Under the pieces are notes generated by a model. It saw only the letters and a list, made by a program, of their open reading frames with translations. It ran no database searches and was not told the origin of the DNA. Shown one piece after another: positions 1 to 8,796 of a DNA stretch of 64,000 bases. Every line of letters starts with the position of its first letter. The first letter of the stretch is position 1. A program made the translations under genes and the position numbers. The DNA comes from Prevotella sp. UBA2742. Lineage in GTDB: Bacteria > Bacteroidota > Bacteroidia > Bacteroidales > Bacteroidaceae. The stretch is from assembly GCA_002353485.1 (NCBI GenBank), contig DEJS01000016.1:23288-87287 (forward strand), in the 5' to 3' direction.

Positions 1-764
1 GCTACGGCGTAGCCGTGCAGCACGGGTTGGCGCTCGAGGGCCAGTGACTCGAAGGCGTGGCCTGCGGTGTGACCCAGGTTGAGGGCCTTGCGGATGCCCT
101 GTTCGGTGGGGTCTTCAAGTACGATGCGCTGTTTGACGGCCACGCTCTTTTCAAGGAGAAGGGAGAGGTGGGCAAGTTCTTCGGGATCAGACTTTAGCAG
201 CTCGGCCCACATGGGCTCGGTAGAGATGAGGCCGTGCTTGAGCATTTCAGCATAGCCCGAGAGCAGGTTCTCGTGGTCCATGGTGCGCAGGAACAGCGTG
301 TCGAGTATGACGTGGCTTGCATTTCGGAATACGCCTATCTCGTTTTTCAGTCCTCCGAAGTTGAAGCCCGTCTTACCGCCTACTGAGGCGTCGACCATGG
401 AGAGCAGGGTGGTGGGTATGTTGATGAACTGTATGCCCCGCTTGAAGGTGGAGGCAGCGAAGCCCCCTAAGTCGGTCACCATGCCTCCGCCCAGGTTGAT
501 GAGCAGCGAGTGGCGTGTGGCACCCATGCGCTGCAGTTCGGTCCAGACATGGACCACAGACTCGAGTGTCTTATGGGTGTCGGTAGCTGGAATGGTGATT
601 AACTGGGCTGTCTTGACGCAGTCCATCTCCGACAGGAGAGGAAGACAGAGACGGCGGGTGGTGTCGTCGCAGAGCACGAACATACGGTCGTGCCGACACT
701 GGGCAAGCGCTTCGGTGAGCGACTGCTCCAGGTTTTGGGATAGTGTTAGTTTCTGTGGTTCCAT
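1..764 (-). CDS. aroB: 3-dehydroquinate synthase, C-terminus outside window
   Basis: Second step of the shikimate pathway: NAD-dependent cyclisation of DAHP to 3-dehydroquinate in the cytoplasm. About 254 residues are visible and the C-terminal third lies beyond the left edge (family length is about 350). Read on the minus strand, the protein shows the nucleotide-binding stretch LINLGGGMVTDLGGF, then SMVDASVGGKTGFN, and the metal-binding GHTAGHAFE near residue 232, all hallmarks of AroB. The start is the ATG at 764; a TAATTTTG promoter element lies only 7 bases upstream, so the mRNA leader must be very short. It diverges from the outer-membrane protein gene at 912. Confidence 0.95.
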   Translation of the reverse strand, partial: MEPQKLTLSQNLEQSLTEALAQCRHDRMFVLCDDTTRRLCLPLLSEMDCVKTAQLITIPATDTHKTLESVVHVWTELQRMGATRHSLLINLGGGMVTDLGGFAASTFKRGIQFINIPTTLLSMVDASVGGKTGFNFGGLKNEIGVFRNASHVILDTLFLRTMDHENLLSGYAEMLKHGLISTEPMWAELLKSDPEELAHLSLLLEKSVAVKQRIVLEDPTEQGIRKALNLGHTAGHAFESLALERQPVLHGYAV

Positions 765-771
765 CGGAGTG

Positions 772-841
772 CAAAATTAATATAAAAAAGCGTAACTCGT
801 ATGGAAAAAGGAAGATTATTGTAGAAATTACATTAATTTTG
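772..841. promoter_or_regulatory. Divergent promoters for aroB and the outer-membrane protein gene
   Basis: On the minus strand TAATTTTG (complement of 772-779) matches the Bacteroidetes -7 consensus TAnnTTTG and serves aroB. On the plus strand TAATTTTG at 834-841, with TTG at 819-821 upstream, serves the gene at 912. The spacing of the plus-strand TTG is shorter than the usual 19-21 bases, so that upstream element is uncertain. Confidence 0.6.
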
Positions 842-911
842 TGTTCCCGAGGTTAAACCTTAAGGGCGGAGAAGCGTCAAAAGTCCGTGATAAGTGTAAC
901 GTACAAATGAT

Positions 912-3866
912 ATGAGACGACTATTATTACTCATGTTGCTACCCATGGCAAGTGTGGTGGCCCTGGCGCAGCGCAACATTTCAGGGACAGTAGTGGAAAA
1001 CGAGACCGGCGACCCTATACCGCAGACTACGGTGCGCCTGCTGAAGACAGACAGTACGCTGGTAAAGGGCGTGCTGACAGGTCTTGACGGTAAGTTTATG
1101 CTGTCGGCTCCTCAGGCAGGGAAGTACATCGTGCAGGTGACGTGTGTGGGTTTTAAGGCCTACGCCAAGAATATCACGATAAAAGGCGACAAGGACGTGG
1201 CGCTGGGCACAGTGGCCATGAGACCTGACGCCATCATGCTGAAGGGAGCTACGGTGACGGGCCAGGCCGCCAAGGTGACGCTGAAGGCCGATACCTTTGT
1301 CTATAATGCCTCGGCCTATCGCACACCAGAGGGCTCGGCCGTCGAGGAGCTGGTGAAACGTCTGCCTGGTGCCCAGGTGGACGACGACGGAAAGATAACC
1401 ATCAACGGTAAGGAGGTAAAGAAGATTATGGTGGACGGCAAGGAGTTTATGACCGGTGACACGAAGACGGCCATGAAGAACCTGCCCACTTCTATCATAG
1501 AACGTGTGAAGGCCTACGACCAAAAGAGCGACTTGGCACGTGTGAGCGGCGTGGACGACGGTGAGGAAGAGACGGTGCTGGACTTTGGTATCAAGCAAGG
1601 CATGAACAAAGGTCTGATGCTGAATGTCGACTTGGGCATAGGTACGCGTAGCCGCTATAGCGAACGCCTGTTTGGCGGCTGGATGAAGGACGACCTGAAG
1701 CTGTTCTTCATGGGCAGTGCCAATAACGTGAACGACATGGGCTTCGGTATGGGTGGCGGAGGCCGTTTCGGTGGCGGACGCCAGGGACTCACGGCCACCA
1801 AGATGACGGGTCTGAACCTGAATTACGAGAAGAAGGACCTGCTGAAGCTGGATGGTAGCGTGCGCTGGAACCACAGCGATGGCGATGCCACGGTGCGCCG
1901 CTCGACAGAGGATTTCTTTAGCGCATCGACGTCGTCGTTCGGCAACAGCCTTAATGGCAACATGACGCGTTCGAATAGCTGGGATGCACGTTTCAGATTG
2001 GAGTGGAAGCCCGACTCGATGACCAATATCATGTTTCGGCCGCAGTTCCGCTATAACTCGAACGACCAGCTGAGCGACGGTACCAGTGCTACATTCAGTG
2101 CCGACCCCTACAGCATTCGCAGCATTACCAACCCGCTGGCACAGTTGGACGAACTGGTGAACGAAGGGGTGGTGAAGAACAGCAACCTGAGCAACTCTAT
2201 CAGCTACAGCGACTCGAAGTCGGTGGGCGGCTGGGGACAGCTGAACCGCAGACTAAGCAACAACGGCCGTAACGTGACACTGCGCCTGGGGGCTAACTAC
2301 AGCGAGGGCATGAGCAAGTCGTTCTCGAACGACTCGGTGAACTACTACCAGTTTGCCAACGACTCCGTATACCAGGCCAACCGCTATGCCGTAACGCCTA
2401 CCAAGAACTGGGACTACAGCGTGAGGGCTACCTACAGCGAACCCATCTTCGACAGGGTATACCTGCAGTTCTCGTATCAGTATCAATACAAGTACTCGAA
2501 GAGCGACCGCGGTACCTACGACTTCAGCCGTCTGGGACTGCCCTTCTTCAGCATCACCCCTGCCTATAGGGGCTGGGACAGCTATCTGAACCTGTTGGGA
2601 GGGTCGTCTTTAGACGGATTCCTGGACCAGGACCTGAGCCGCTTCTCAGAATATAAGAACTACATCCATACGGCCGAGGTGGCACTGCGCGTGACCAGAA
2701 AGGACTATAACTTCAACGTAGGACTACAGTTGATGCCCCAGAAGTCACACTTCATACAGGACTATCAGGGCGTGCATGCCGACACGACGCGTACCGTGAC
2801 CAACTTTGCACCGACAGCTGACTTCCGCTGGAAGATATCGAATGTCAGCCAGCTGCGGCTGACCTACCGTGCCAACAGCAGCCAGCCTTCAATGACCGAC
2901 CTGCTGGACATTACCGACGACTCGAACCCGCTGAACATACGCCGTGGTAACCCGGGACTGAAGCCCTCGTTCACCCAGAGCCTGCGTCTGTTCTACAACA
3001 ACTACATACAGAACCATCAGCGCAGCATCATGGCCCACCTGAACTTCCAGACTACGCGCAACAGCATTTCGAACATGGTGACGTATGACGAGAAGACGGG
3101 TGGCCGCACTACGCGTCCAGAGAACATCAACGGTAACTGGAACGCCTTTGGTATGCTGATGTTCAATACGGCAGTGGACTCGACGGGATTCTTTAACGTC
3201 AACACCTTCACCACGCTGCGTTATGCCAACAACGTGGGTTACGTCAATCTGGACCGTACTGCCAACGCGCAGGAGTCGACGACGCGTACCACGACCATTG
3301 GCGAGCGTCTGGCAGGAAGTTTCCGTAACGACTGGCTGGAGGTTGAACTGAACGGTTCGCTGGAGTATATGCATGCTCGTAGTCTGCTGCAGGAGAACAA
3401 TAACCTTGATACGTGGACTTTCTCGTATGGAGCTAATGTCATGGTGACGGCTCCGTGGGGCACGCAGGTGTCGTCAGGTCTGAACATGAACTCGCGCCGT
3501 GGCTATAACGACGCCTCAATGAACACCAACGAGCTGATATGGAATGCCCAGCTGTCGCAGTCGTTCCTGCGTGGTAACGCACTGACCGTGTCACTCCAGT
3601 TCTACGACATCCTGCATGAGCAGTCGACCTTCAGTCGTACCATTACGGCCATGCAGCGAAGCGATACAGAGTATAATGCCATAACGAATTACGCCATGCT
3701 ACACGTCATCTATAAGCTGAACATCTTCGGAGGCATGTCGAACATGCGTGGCCCTGGCGGTCCTGGCGGTCCTGGTGGTCCTGGCGGCCGTGGAGGACGC
3801 GGTGGCTTCGGCGGCGGACGTGGAGGCGGCCGAGGCGGGTTCGGTGGTGGACCGGGACGATTCTAA
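912..3866 (+). CDS. Outer-membrane beta-barrel protein (TonB-dependent receptor-like) with carboxypeptidase-regulatory domain
   Basis: A 984-residue protein with signal peptide MRRLLLLMLLPMASVVALAQ, then a CarboxypepD_reg-like beta-sandwich (residues about 22-110; ISGTVVENETGDPIPQTTV), a plug-like segment (about 120-230; VEELVKRLPGAQVDDDGKI) and a long barrel region rich in alternating aromatic residues. This matches the Bacteroidetes outer-membrane beta-barrel family related to TonB-dependent receptors but distinct from SusC. No TonB box was identified. The last 45 residues are almost only Gly, Pro, Arg and Phe (repeated GGP, then RGG/GGR), which is unusual for a barrel end. A Fur-family regulator follows 17 bases downstream, so a metal-related role is possible but is inference. 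Confidence 0.85.
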   Translation: MRRLLLLMLLPMASVVALAQRNISGTVVENETGDPIPQTTVRLLKTDSTLVKGVLTGLDGKFMLSAPQAGKYIVQVTCVGFKAYAKNITIKGDKDVALGTVAMRPDAIMLKGATVTGQAAKVTLKADTFVYNASAYRTPEGSAVEELVKRLPGAQVDDDGKITINGKEVKKIMVDGKEFMTGDTKTAMKNLPTSIIERVKAYDQKSDLARVSGVDDGEEETVLDFGIKQGMNKGLMLNVDLGIGTRSRYSERLFGGWMKDDLKLFFMGSANNVNDMGFGMGGGGRFGGGRQGLTATKMTGLNLNYEKKDLLKLDGSVRWNHSDGDATVRRSTEDFFSASTSSFGNSLNGNMTRSNSWDARFRLEWKPDSMTNIMFRPQFRYNSNDQLSDGTSATFSADPYSIRSITNPLAQLDELVNEGVVKNSNLSNSISYSDSKSVGGWGQLNRRLSNNGRNVTLRLGANYSEGMSKSFSNDSVNYYQFANDSVYQANRYAVTPTKNWDYSVRATYSEPIFDRVYLQFSYQYQYKYSKSDRGTYDFSRLGLPFFSITPAYRGWDSYLNLLGGSSLDGFLDQDLSRFSEYKNYIHTAEVALRVTRKDYNFNVGLQLMPQKSHFIQDYQGVHADTTRTVTNFAPTADFRWKISNVSQLRLTYRANSSQPSMTDLLDITDDSNPLNIRRGNPGLKPSFTQSLRLFYNNYIQNHQRSIMAHLNFQTTRNSISNMVTYDEKTGGRTTRPENINGNWNAFGMLMFNTAVDSTGFFNVNTFTTLRYANNVGYVNLDRTANAQESTTRTTTIGERLAGSFRNDWLEVELNGSLEYMHARSLLQENNNLDTWTFSYGANVMVTAPWGTQVSSGLNMNSRRGYNDASMNTNELIWNAQLSQSFLRGNALTVSLQFYDILHEQSTFSRTITAMQRSDTEYNAITNYAMLHVIYKLNIFGGMSNMRGPGGPGGPGGPGGRGGRGGFGGGRGGGRGGFGGGPGRF

Positions 3867-3883
3867 TAGAACAAGATAATACG

Positions 3884-4300
3884 ATGGACGAAAGACACTG
3901 TGTAGAACTGCTGGAAGAGCATGGCGTGAAGCCTACTGCCAACCGTATCGTGGTGGTGAAAGCCTTGGCATCGGCCGACAGGCCCCTGTCGCTGAGCGAA
4001 CTGGAGTATAAGATACTGAGCATTGACAAGAGTGGCGTGTTCAGGGCGCTGACCCTTTTTCGCGAGCATCATGTAGTGCACGTCATTGAGGATGGTGGCG
4101 ACGGCGTGCGTTATGAGCTGTGCCACAGCCATCACGACGGCGTGGACGACGACTTGCATGTGCACTTCTATTGCGAGCACTGTCGGCGGACCTTCTGCCT
4201 GGAGGAGATAGGTATCCCTGAGGTTACGCTGCCAGAGGGCTTCATGATGACCAGCGTCAACTTCATGGTGAAGGGCATCTGCCCTGACTGCCGTCGGTGA
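3884..4300 (+). CDS. Fur-family transcriptional regulator
   Basis: A 138-residue winged-helix metalloregulator. The N-terminal DNA-binding part reads LLEEHGVKPTANRIVVVKAL and SGVFRALTLFREHHVV (Fur recognition-helix region, canonical form SxxTVYRxL). The C-terminal part holds a His-rich metal site (HSHHDGVDDDLHVHFY) and two structural zinc pairs, CEHC and CPDC. Length is normal for the family. Whether it senses iron, zinc or peroxide cannot be decided from sequence. It lies 17 bases behind the outer-membrane barrel gene and is probably co-transcribed with it, so the pair may be a metal-responsive uptake unit. A 14-bp inverted repeat follows the stop. Confidence 0.9.
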   Translation: MDERHCVELLEEHGVKPTANRIVVVKALASADRPLSLSELEYKILSIDKSGVFRALTLFREHHVVHVIEDGGDGVRYELCHSHHDGVDDDLHVHFYCEHCRRTFCLEEIGIPEVTLPEGFMMTSVNFMVKGICPDCRR

Positions 4301-4314
4301 ACAGAAAGAATAAT

Positions 4315-4345
4315 GCCTTAGGTAAAACCGCGTTTTACCTAAGGC
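4315..4345. terminator. Perfect 14-bp inverted repeat between convergent genes
   Basis: GCCTTAGGTAAAAC at 4315-4328 is exactly complementary to 4332-4345 across a 3-base loop. It sits between the ends of the Fur-family gene and the convergent DUF5606 gene, as expected for a bidirectional terminator, but neither side has a clean run of T. It could instead be a protein-binding palindrome. Confidence 0.55.
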
Positions 4346-4382
4346 AAAAGATAAGTTTACTTAAGGTCAAAGAGGCTTATGA

Positions 4383-4832
4383 CTAAGCCTCTTTTTCGTT
4401 GCGGTCGTCAATGTTGTCTCCCTCGGTGGGAGCCAGTTCCTCTTCAAAGTCGCTAATGCCGGCCTTGACTAGAATGTCGTACCACTGGATGAGCTTCTTG
4501 ATGTGGCTGTTCTGCACACGGTCCTGGTCCCAGTCGGGCAGTACCTTGGTGAAGTACTCATGCAGTTCGGCTGGTGTGGCCTTCTTGAAATTGATGCTCG
4601 AAGGCTTGCCGCCTTCCAAATCGCGCAGAGAAGCCAGCACCTTCATCAGGGGCACATCGTCGGTCTCTGTGAACATGGCGATGTCGGCAAGCGACGTGAT
4701 GCGGTCCGTGCCGAAGGCAGGAATACGCTTATGGGTGTCGTCAAGTGCTTCGACGATGAGGCTGTTCTTGGCGCGAGAGACGAGTTTGTAGAGTCCGGGC
4801 TTACCGGAGATAGCTAAAATGGTCTGTTTCAT
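4383..4832 (-). CDS. DUF5606 domain protein
   Basis: A 149-residue acidic cytoplasmic protein of a family widespread in Bacteroidetes and without known function. It starts MKQTILAISGKPGLYKLVSR, a small beta-barrel-like N-terminal domain (residues 1-70), followed by a helical segment with the family-typical KATPAELHEYF and IKKLIQWYDIL. The C-terminus is low-complexity acid (EELAPTEGDNIDDRNEKEA). It has no signal peptide. It is monocistronic, with a TACCTTTG promoter element upstream (complement of 4866-4873). Confidence 0.75.
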   Translation of the reverse strand: MKQTILAISGKPGLYKLVSRAKNSLIVEALDDTHKRIPAFGTDRITSLADIAMFTETDDVPLMKVLASLRDLEGGKPSSINFKKATPAELHEYFTKVLPDWDQDRVQNSHIKKLIQWYDILVKAGISDFEEELAPTEGDNIDDRNEKEA

Positions 4833-4865
4833 AGTCTTTTTTCCTTATTATTGAGTTTTGTGGCG

Positions 4866-4925
4866 CAAAGGTAATAAAAAGTTTCCAATTACGAGGCCTT
4901 TATTCAGATTTATTTGCTATCTTTG
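4866..4925. promoter_or_regulatory. Divergent promoters for the DUF5606 gene and the fimbrial lipoprotein gene
   Basis: The complement of 4866-4873 reads TACCTTTG for the minus-strand gene. On the plus strand TATCTTTG at 4918-4925 lies 22 bases before the ATG at 4948. Both fit the Bacteroidetes -7 element TAnnTTTG. Confidence 0.6.
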
Positions 4926-4947
4926 CATTACCAAAAGCTAAAAGCGT

Positions 4948-5802
4948 ATGAAGAACTTTATGTCATTTGCGTTGCTGTTATGGTCAGCCTTGTTGCTGGT
5001 CGCTTGTGAGAAACAGCTTGACAAGGATGCACCGTCTGTCGCTGACGATGCCAATGTGGTGCTGCAACTGTCGTGTTATGAGGTGTCGCCTATATCCACA
5101 CGGAGCATTAGGGATATTTCTCAGATGTGTAGTAGGGTGGGGGTGGCTTTCTTCAAGGACGGCACCAAGGTAAAGACCGTCAGGCAAACTGTTGGCGATG
5201 AAGGCTTTGGTACTGTAGCAGCTACGCTTGAGGAAGGAACCTACGAGGTGGTTGTCATTGCGCACAACTGCGATGGCGCGTCTACAATTACGTCGCCTGA
5301 GAAGGTGACGTTCCCAAATAATGTGGTCAGTGACACGTTCTATTATTATGGCACGCTGACGGCGACATCAGACCGTCAGACTTTCCAGTACCAGATGACG
5401 CGTGTGGTGGCTATGTTTCGGCTGACGTTGGAACAGCCCCTGCCTGCAGAGGCTAAGAAGCTGTGGTTCTATTATACAGGTGGTTCGTCGACCTTCAGCC
5501 CTGCGTTAGGCTATGGCTGTGTAAACTCGCGCCAGACGGTGACGCTGGACGTGGCCGCGGGACAGCAGACATTCGAGGTGTACACCATGCCACACGAAGA
5601 AAACGACGAGCTGAAGATACAAGTGAGGGTGATGGGCGAGACAGACAACATTCTCAATGAACTTACCTTCGAGAATGTGCCTGTGGTGCGCAACCATGTC
5701 ACTACTTACAAAGGCAGCTTCATGGGGAGTTCCAGCAATGCTTACACATTTTCGCTGACGGGAGAGTCTGACTGGGCTGGCATCGACGTCTATACTTTCT
5801 GA
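4948..5802 (+). CDS. FimB/Mfa2-like fimbrial anchor lipoprotein
   Basis: A 284-residue lipoprotein: signal peptide with lipobox LVAC and lipidated Cys at residue 20. Two predicted beta-sandwich domains follow, with pattern elements seen in the Mfa2/FimB family of fimbrillin anchors (VAFFKDGTKVKTV; TFQYQMTRVVAMFRLTL; EVYTMPHEENDELKIQV). Such proteins anchor or terminate type V fimbriae at the outer membrane in Bacteroidales. No fimbrillin gene is adjacent, so this is an orphan; it may act alone as a surface adhesin-like lipoprotein. The family call rests on pattern, not on a search. Confidence 0.6.
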   Translation: MKNFMSFALLLWSALLLVACEKQLDKDAPSVADDANVVLQLSCYEVSPISTRSIRDISQMCSRVGVAFFKDGTKVKTVRQTVGDEGFGTVAATLEEGTYEVVVIAHNCDGASTITSPEKVTFPNNVVSDTFYYYGTLTATSDRQTFQYQMTRVVAMFRLTLEQPLPAEAKKLWFYYTGGSSTFSPALGYGCVNSRQTVTLDVAAGQQTFEVYTMPHEENDELKIQVRVMGETDNILNELTFENVPVVRNHVTTYKGSFMGSSSNAYTFSLTGESDWAGIDVYTF

Positions 5803-5828
5803 CGCTATGGCATCAGGGATATTTTGCC

Positions 5829-6371
5829 CTATGCCTTCTGATGCAGTAGCTGTAGCAGATGGTCTATTTGTTCATCAATGTCTGCCACGCCGTCGTTCCT
5901 TATTTCGTAGTCGGCCAGCTGGCATACCCGTTCTTGTGGCCACTGACGCGCTATCCACTGTTGTGCTTTCTCGCTGCTGATACCGTCACGCTTAATGATG
6001 CGTTGTATACGTACCTCAGTGGGGGCCGTTACTACTACCACCTTGTCCATCAGCTTATAGGCCCCTGACTCGTACATGATGGCACTCTCCATCCACTCCA
6101 TACCACTTTCCTTGAAGTCTTGGAACACGGCAGGGTGAATAATGGCATTCATGGCTTGCTGGTTGCTCTCGCTGGCCAACAGGAAACGGCTCATGTCTGC
6201 TTTGTCGAGCGAACCGATGAGTTGTATGAGTTGTTGTTGAAGGGTGGTAGAGGTACGTATCAGTCGTTTGGCCGCATCGTCGCAGTCGTACACCTGTATG
6301 CCTCTGAATGCTAATCGTTTGCAGATGTAGCTCTTGCCCGATCCAATACCTCCTGCTATGCCTATCTTCAT
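5829..6371 (-). CDS. coaE: Dephospho-CoA kinase
   Basis: Last step of coenzyme A synthesis: ATP-dependent phosphorylation of dephospho-CoA on the ribose 3'-OH. The P-loop GGIGSGKS is at residues 7-14, YDCDDAAKRL provides the catalytic-base region, and the lid region (RIQRIIKRDGISSEKA) is present. At 180 residues it is slightly short but complete. Its ATG overlaps the TGA of the ybbR-like gene by 4 bases, so the two are translationally coupled in the nusB-yajC-ybbR-coaE operon. Confidence 0.95.
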   Translation of the reverse strand: MKIGIAGGIGSGKSYICKRLAFRGIQVYDCDDAAKRLIRTSTTLQQQLIQLIGSLDKADMSRFLLASESNQQAMNAIIHPAVFQDFKESGMEWMESAIMYESGAYKLMDKVVVVTAPTEVRIQRIIKRDGISSEKAQQWIARQWPQERVCQLADYEIRNDGVADIDEQIDHLLQLLHQKA

Positions 6372-7336
6372 TCTTCCTCAATGAGATAGTCTACCTGCTT
6401 CGTGCTGAGCGTGGCACGGCTGATGCCTTGGGGCACGATGCGTAGATAGATGTTACACTTTTCTGAAGGCTTCTGCTCTATCTCCAAATAGTCGGCAATG
6501 ACGCTAAATTCGTCTTCACGCAACGTCTTGATTTGTTCCACTCCAGCCACGAAGTTCACCCTTACCTTGGAAGGGAAGGTTCGTAATACCTTTCCGGGAG
6601 GTAGGTTGATGCACCTGACGGGTACGTTGATGCCTTCTTCAGTCAGCACGTCAGTAAAGAACGTCACACGTATGCGTTCTGGCGACACCTTGACGTCGGC
6701 TGCATGGCTCAGTCGGCACGTTACTTCCAGCGTGTCGCGGAAACCCACTTGGTTCAGTGCCTCCGTGTAGACGACATGTATGCTGTCCAGCTTCTCGTGT
6801 GAGGCATAGACATCAATGCTGTCAGGCGAGCATTTGACGTTGCTGATGAAGTAAAGTTGTTCGGGGATGACGCGTCCTGTCCATTTGACAGGTACACGTT
6901 TTCTTTCGCCGTTGTTGTAAAAGAACTCCAGTCTCTCGGGTTTGATGGCCGTCACCTTCGTCGAGTTTTCCATTGTCTGTTCGGCCATTCGCTTCAGGTC
7001 TGAGGTCGAGACGACGCCTCCGCCATTGCCTCTGTCATATGCCTTGAAGTTCACGTTCATGTAAGGCCGGCGCTCGCCATATAGGTATGCAAAGATGACC
7101 CACCCCTTGTCGCGCACCGTCACGCGCAGGGTGTCGTTGACTGCCGATGTCAGCACTACATTCTTGGGTACGTTGGCAATGTGTACTGGCACCTTGATCT
7201 CTTTCTCGTACGTCTCGTTGAGCGTCAGGATGAGCCAGAATACGGCAGAGAGAATGACAAAGAACAGGAAAATAAAGAACTGCTTGTTCAAGTTACTGAA
7301 CAAGAAGTTCTTTACGTTCTCATAGACCTCTCTCAT
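6368..7336 (-). CDS. YbbR-like domain protein
   Basis: A 322-residue single-pass membrane protein: one N-terminal transmembrane helix (residues about 17-40, FFIFLFFVILSAVFWLILTL) followed by extracytoplasmic YbbR-type beta domains. In Firmicutes YbbR (CdaR) regulates the diadenylate cyclase CdaA; in Bacteroidetes the gene is typically beside coaE and yajC, as here, and its role is unclear. It lies 56 bases downstream of yajC and overlaps coaE by 4 bases. Confidence 0.85.
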   Translation of the reverse strand: MREVYENVKNFLFSNLNKQFFIFLFFVILSAVFWLILTLNETYEKEIKVPVHIANVPKNVVLTSAVNDTLRVTVRDKGWVIFAYLYGERRPYMNVNFKAYDRGNGGGVVSTSDLKRMAEQTMENSTKVTAIKPERLEFFYNNGERKRVPVKWTGRVIPEQLYFISNVKCSPDSIDVYASHEKLDSIHVVYTEALNQVGFRDTLEVTCRLSHAADVKVSPERIRVTFFTDVLTEEGINVPVRCINLPPGKVLRTFPSKVRVNFVAGVEQIKTLREDEFSVIADYLEIEQKPSEKCNIYLRIVPQGISRATLSTKQVDYLIEEE

Positions 7337-7392
7337 GCTGTTAGGTCTCTTACTTGTGATGACGGGACTTGGTGCAGTCAGGGTGGTGATGG

Positions 7393-7713
7393 TTACTTCT
7401 GTACGGGAGTGCTGGTCATGTCCTTGTAAACAGAACCCTTGTCAACCTTGATGATCACGCCGTCAGCAATCTTAACCTCGATGATGCCCTTGGCAAGGTC
7501 TATCTTCTTCACCACGCCATAGATGCCACCTCCAGTGACTACTTCTGTGCCTTCAGCCAGTGTGTTCTGGAAGTTCTGAATCTCCTTCTGGCGTTTCTGC
7601 TGAGGACGAATCATGAAGAAATACATGATGGCAAAGATGGCTACCATCATAATGATGAAACTCATACCGCCGCCGCTTTGTGCGGCCTGTGCTGCTAAGA
7701 AAAACTGTGTCAT
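7393..7713 (-). CDS. yajC: Preprotein translocase subunit YajC
   Basis: A 106-residue accessory subunit of the SecDF-YajC complex in the inner membrane. It has one transmembrane segment (residues about 16-36, GGMSFIIMMVAIFAIMYFF) immediately followed by the family signature MIRPQQKRQKE, then a small soluble domain with LAEGTEVVTGGGIYGVV. Length and motif are typical. It is transcribed after nusB across a 115-base spacer that contains a direct repeat. Confidence 0.95.
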   Translation of the reverse strand: MTQFFLAAQAAQSGGGMSFIIMMVAIFAIMYFFMIRPQQKRQKEIQNFQNTLAEGTEVVTGGGIYGVVKKIDLAKGIIEVKIADGVIIKVDKGSVYKDMTSTPVQK

Positions 7714-7756
7714 GTTAATTTTGTTATGTTGTTATTTTGATGTTCTGATGTTCCTG

Positions 7757-7831
7757 TGCCTCGATATTTCGAATTTAAGGCTCCAATGCTTCTAAGCCCC
7801 GATATCTCGAAGTTGAGGCTCCGTTGCTTCA
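7757..7831. repeat. Direct repeat of about 37 bp between nusB and yajC
   Basis: Copy A at 7757-7793 and copy B at 7795-7831 are adjacent and agree at about 29 of 37 positions; the shared core includes CGATAT, TCGAA, AGGCTCC and TGCTTC. Copy B reaches into the nusB stop codon, so the tail of nusB and its 3' flank look tandemly duplicated. Confidence 0.7.
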
Positions 7832-8758
7832 GTTTACCTGCTTCAGCATCTTTCCTGCTCTCACCAGGTGGTGGGCTATGGCGTCCAGCATGCCATTGAT
7901 GTATCCTCCACTCTTAGGGGTAGAGTAGAGCTTGGCCAGCTCTACATATTCGTTGATGGTGACGCTGATAGGTATCGAGGGGAAGGTCAGCATCTCTGCG
8001 ATGGCTATCTGCATAATGACGATGTCCATGTATGCTAGACGGCTAAAATCCCAGTTGCGTGAGGCTTCGCTCATATAGTGTTGATATTCATCGGCATTCA
8101 TGATGGTGGAACGGAATAGTTTGCGGGCGTATTCCTGATCTTCTTCCGAATCGTACTCAGGCAGCAGCTCTTGAGTCGACCTCTTCTTCTCGTCAAAGCG
8201 CTTGATGGTCTTGAGTACAAACGTGTCAACCACCTCCTTGTCGTCGTTCCAATACAGACTCTGTTCTTCAAGCAGCGAGTCCAGATCGCTATTATATGCT
8301 ATCAGTGTCTTGTATAGCTTGCGCCATAGTTCACGGTCGGCTTGGTAGTCATCCTCCTCTGACTCCATGTATTCTTTATACAGGGCGCTATCTGTAATCT
8401 GGGTGTATATCTTCTTCAGGAACTCAGGCTCGTCGTTCCACGTTTTCTTTTGTGTCTCCATAAAGTCCTGCAACATCTTGTTCTGCTCCAGTTGCAGTGC
8501 GAAGCGGTTGTCGGCAAATTTTCGAGACGGCATGGGCGTCCCTTCACGTTGTGCTCTTGCCTCTGCCACTTCCAAATGACGGCGTGACTCACGCGTGATA
8601 GCTACGATGAGTGCCAACATGTAGTTATATAGGTCGTATGCTTTCGACAGGCTGAATATCAATTCCTTTTCAGCCGTGTCTATGTTCTTACTGCCATTTT
8701 GATAATAGGCGTAGGTTAACTGGACAGTCTTAATTCTTATCAGTTCTCTGTTAATCAT
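7829..8758 (-). CDS. nusB: Transcription antitermination factor NusB, extended Bacteroidetes form
   Basis: RNA-binding helical protein of the rRNA antitermination complex. At 309 residues it is about twice the size of E. coli NusB, as usual in Bacteroidetes. The conserved NusB domain is in the C-terminal half (residues about 190-305; NWDFSRLAYMDIVIMQIAIAEML and SVTINEYVELAKLYSTPKSGGYINGMLDAI kept as separate motifs). The N-terminal half, starting MINRELIRIKTVQLTYAYYQ, is the phylum-specific extension. A promoter element TATCTTTG lies upstream (complement of 8797-8804). It leads the operon nusB-yajC-ybbR-coaE. Confidence 0.95.
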   Translation of the reverse strand: MINRELIRIKTVQLTYAYYQNGSKNIDTAEKELIFSLSKAYDLYNYMLALIVAITRESRRHLEVAEARAQREGTPMPSRKFADNRFALQLEQNKMLQDFMETQKKTWNDEPEFLKKIYTQITDSALYKEYMESEEDDYQADRELWRKLYKTLIAYNSDLDSLLEEQSLYWNDDKEVVDTFVLKTIKRFDEKKRSTQELLPEYDSEEDQEYARKLFRSTIMNADEYQHYMSEASRNWDFSRLAYMDIVIMQIAIAEMLTFPSIPISVTINEYVELAKLYSTPKSGGYINGMLDAIAHHLVRAGKMLKQVN

Positions 8759-8796
8759 AATTGCTTTTCTTTCTCTTTGATACTCTTATCTGCTTG

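Noticed and set aside
4315..4345. Riboswitch or attenuator
   Set aside because: It lies between the ends of convergent genes, not upstream of one; kept only as inverted repeat or terminator.
5803..5828. Terminator between the fimbrial lipoprotein gene and coaE
   Set aside because: The 26-base gap and flanks contain CATCAG/CTGATG pairs, but stem and T-run are too weak for a call.
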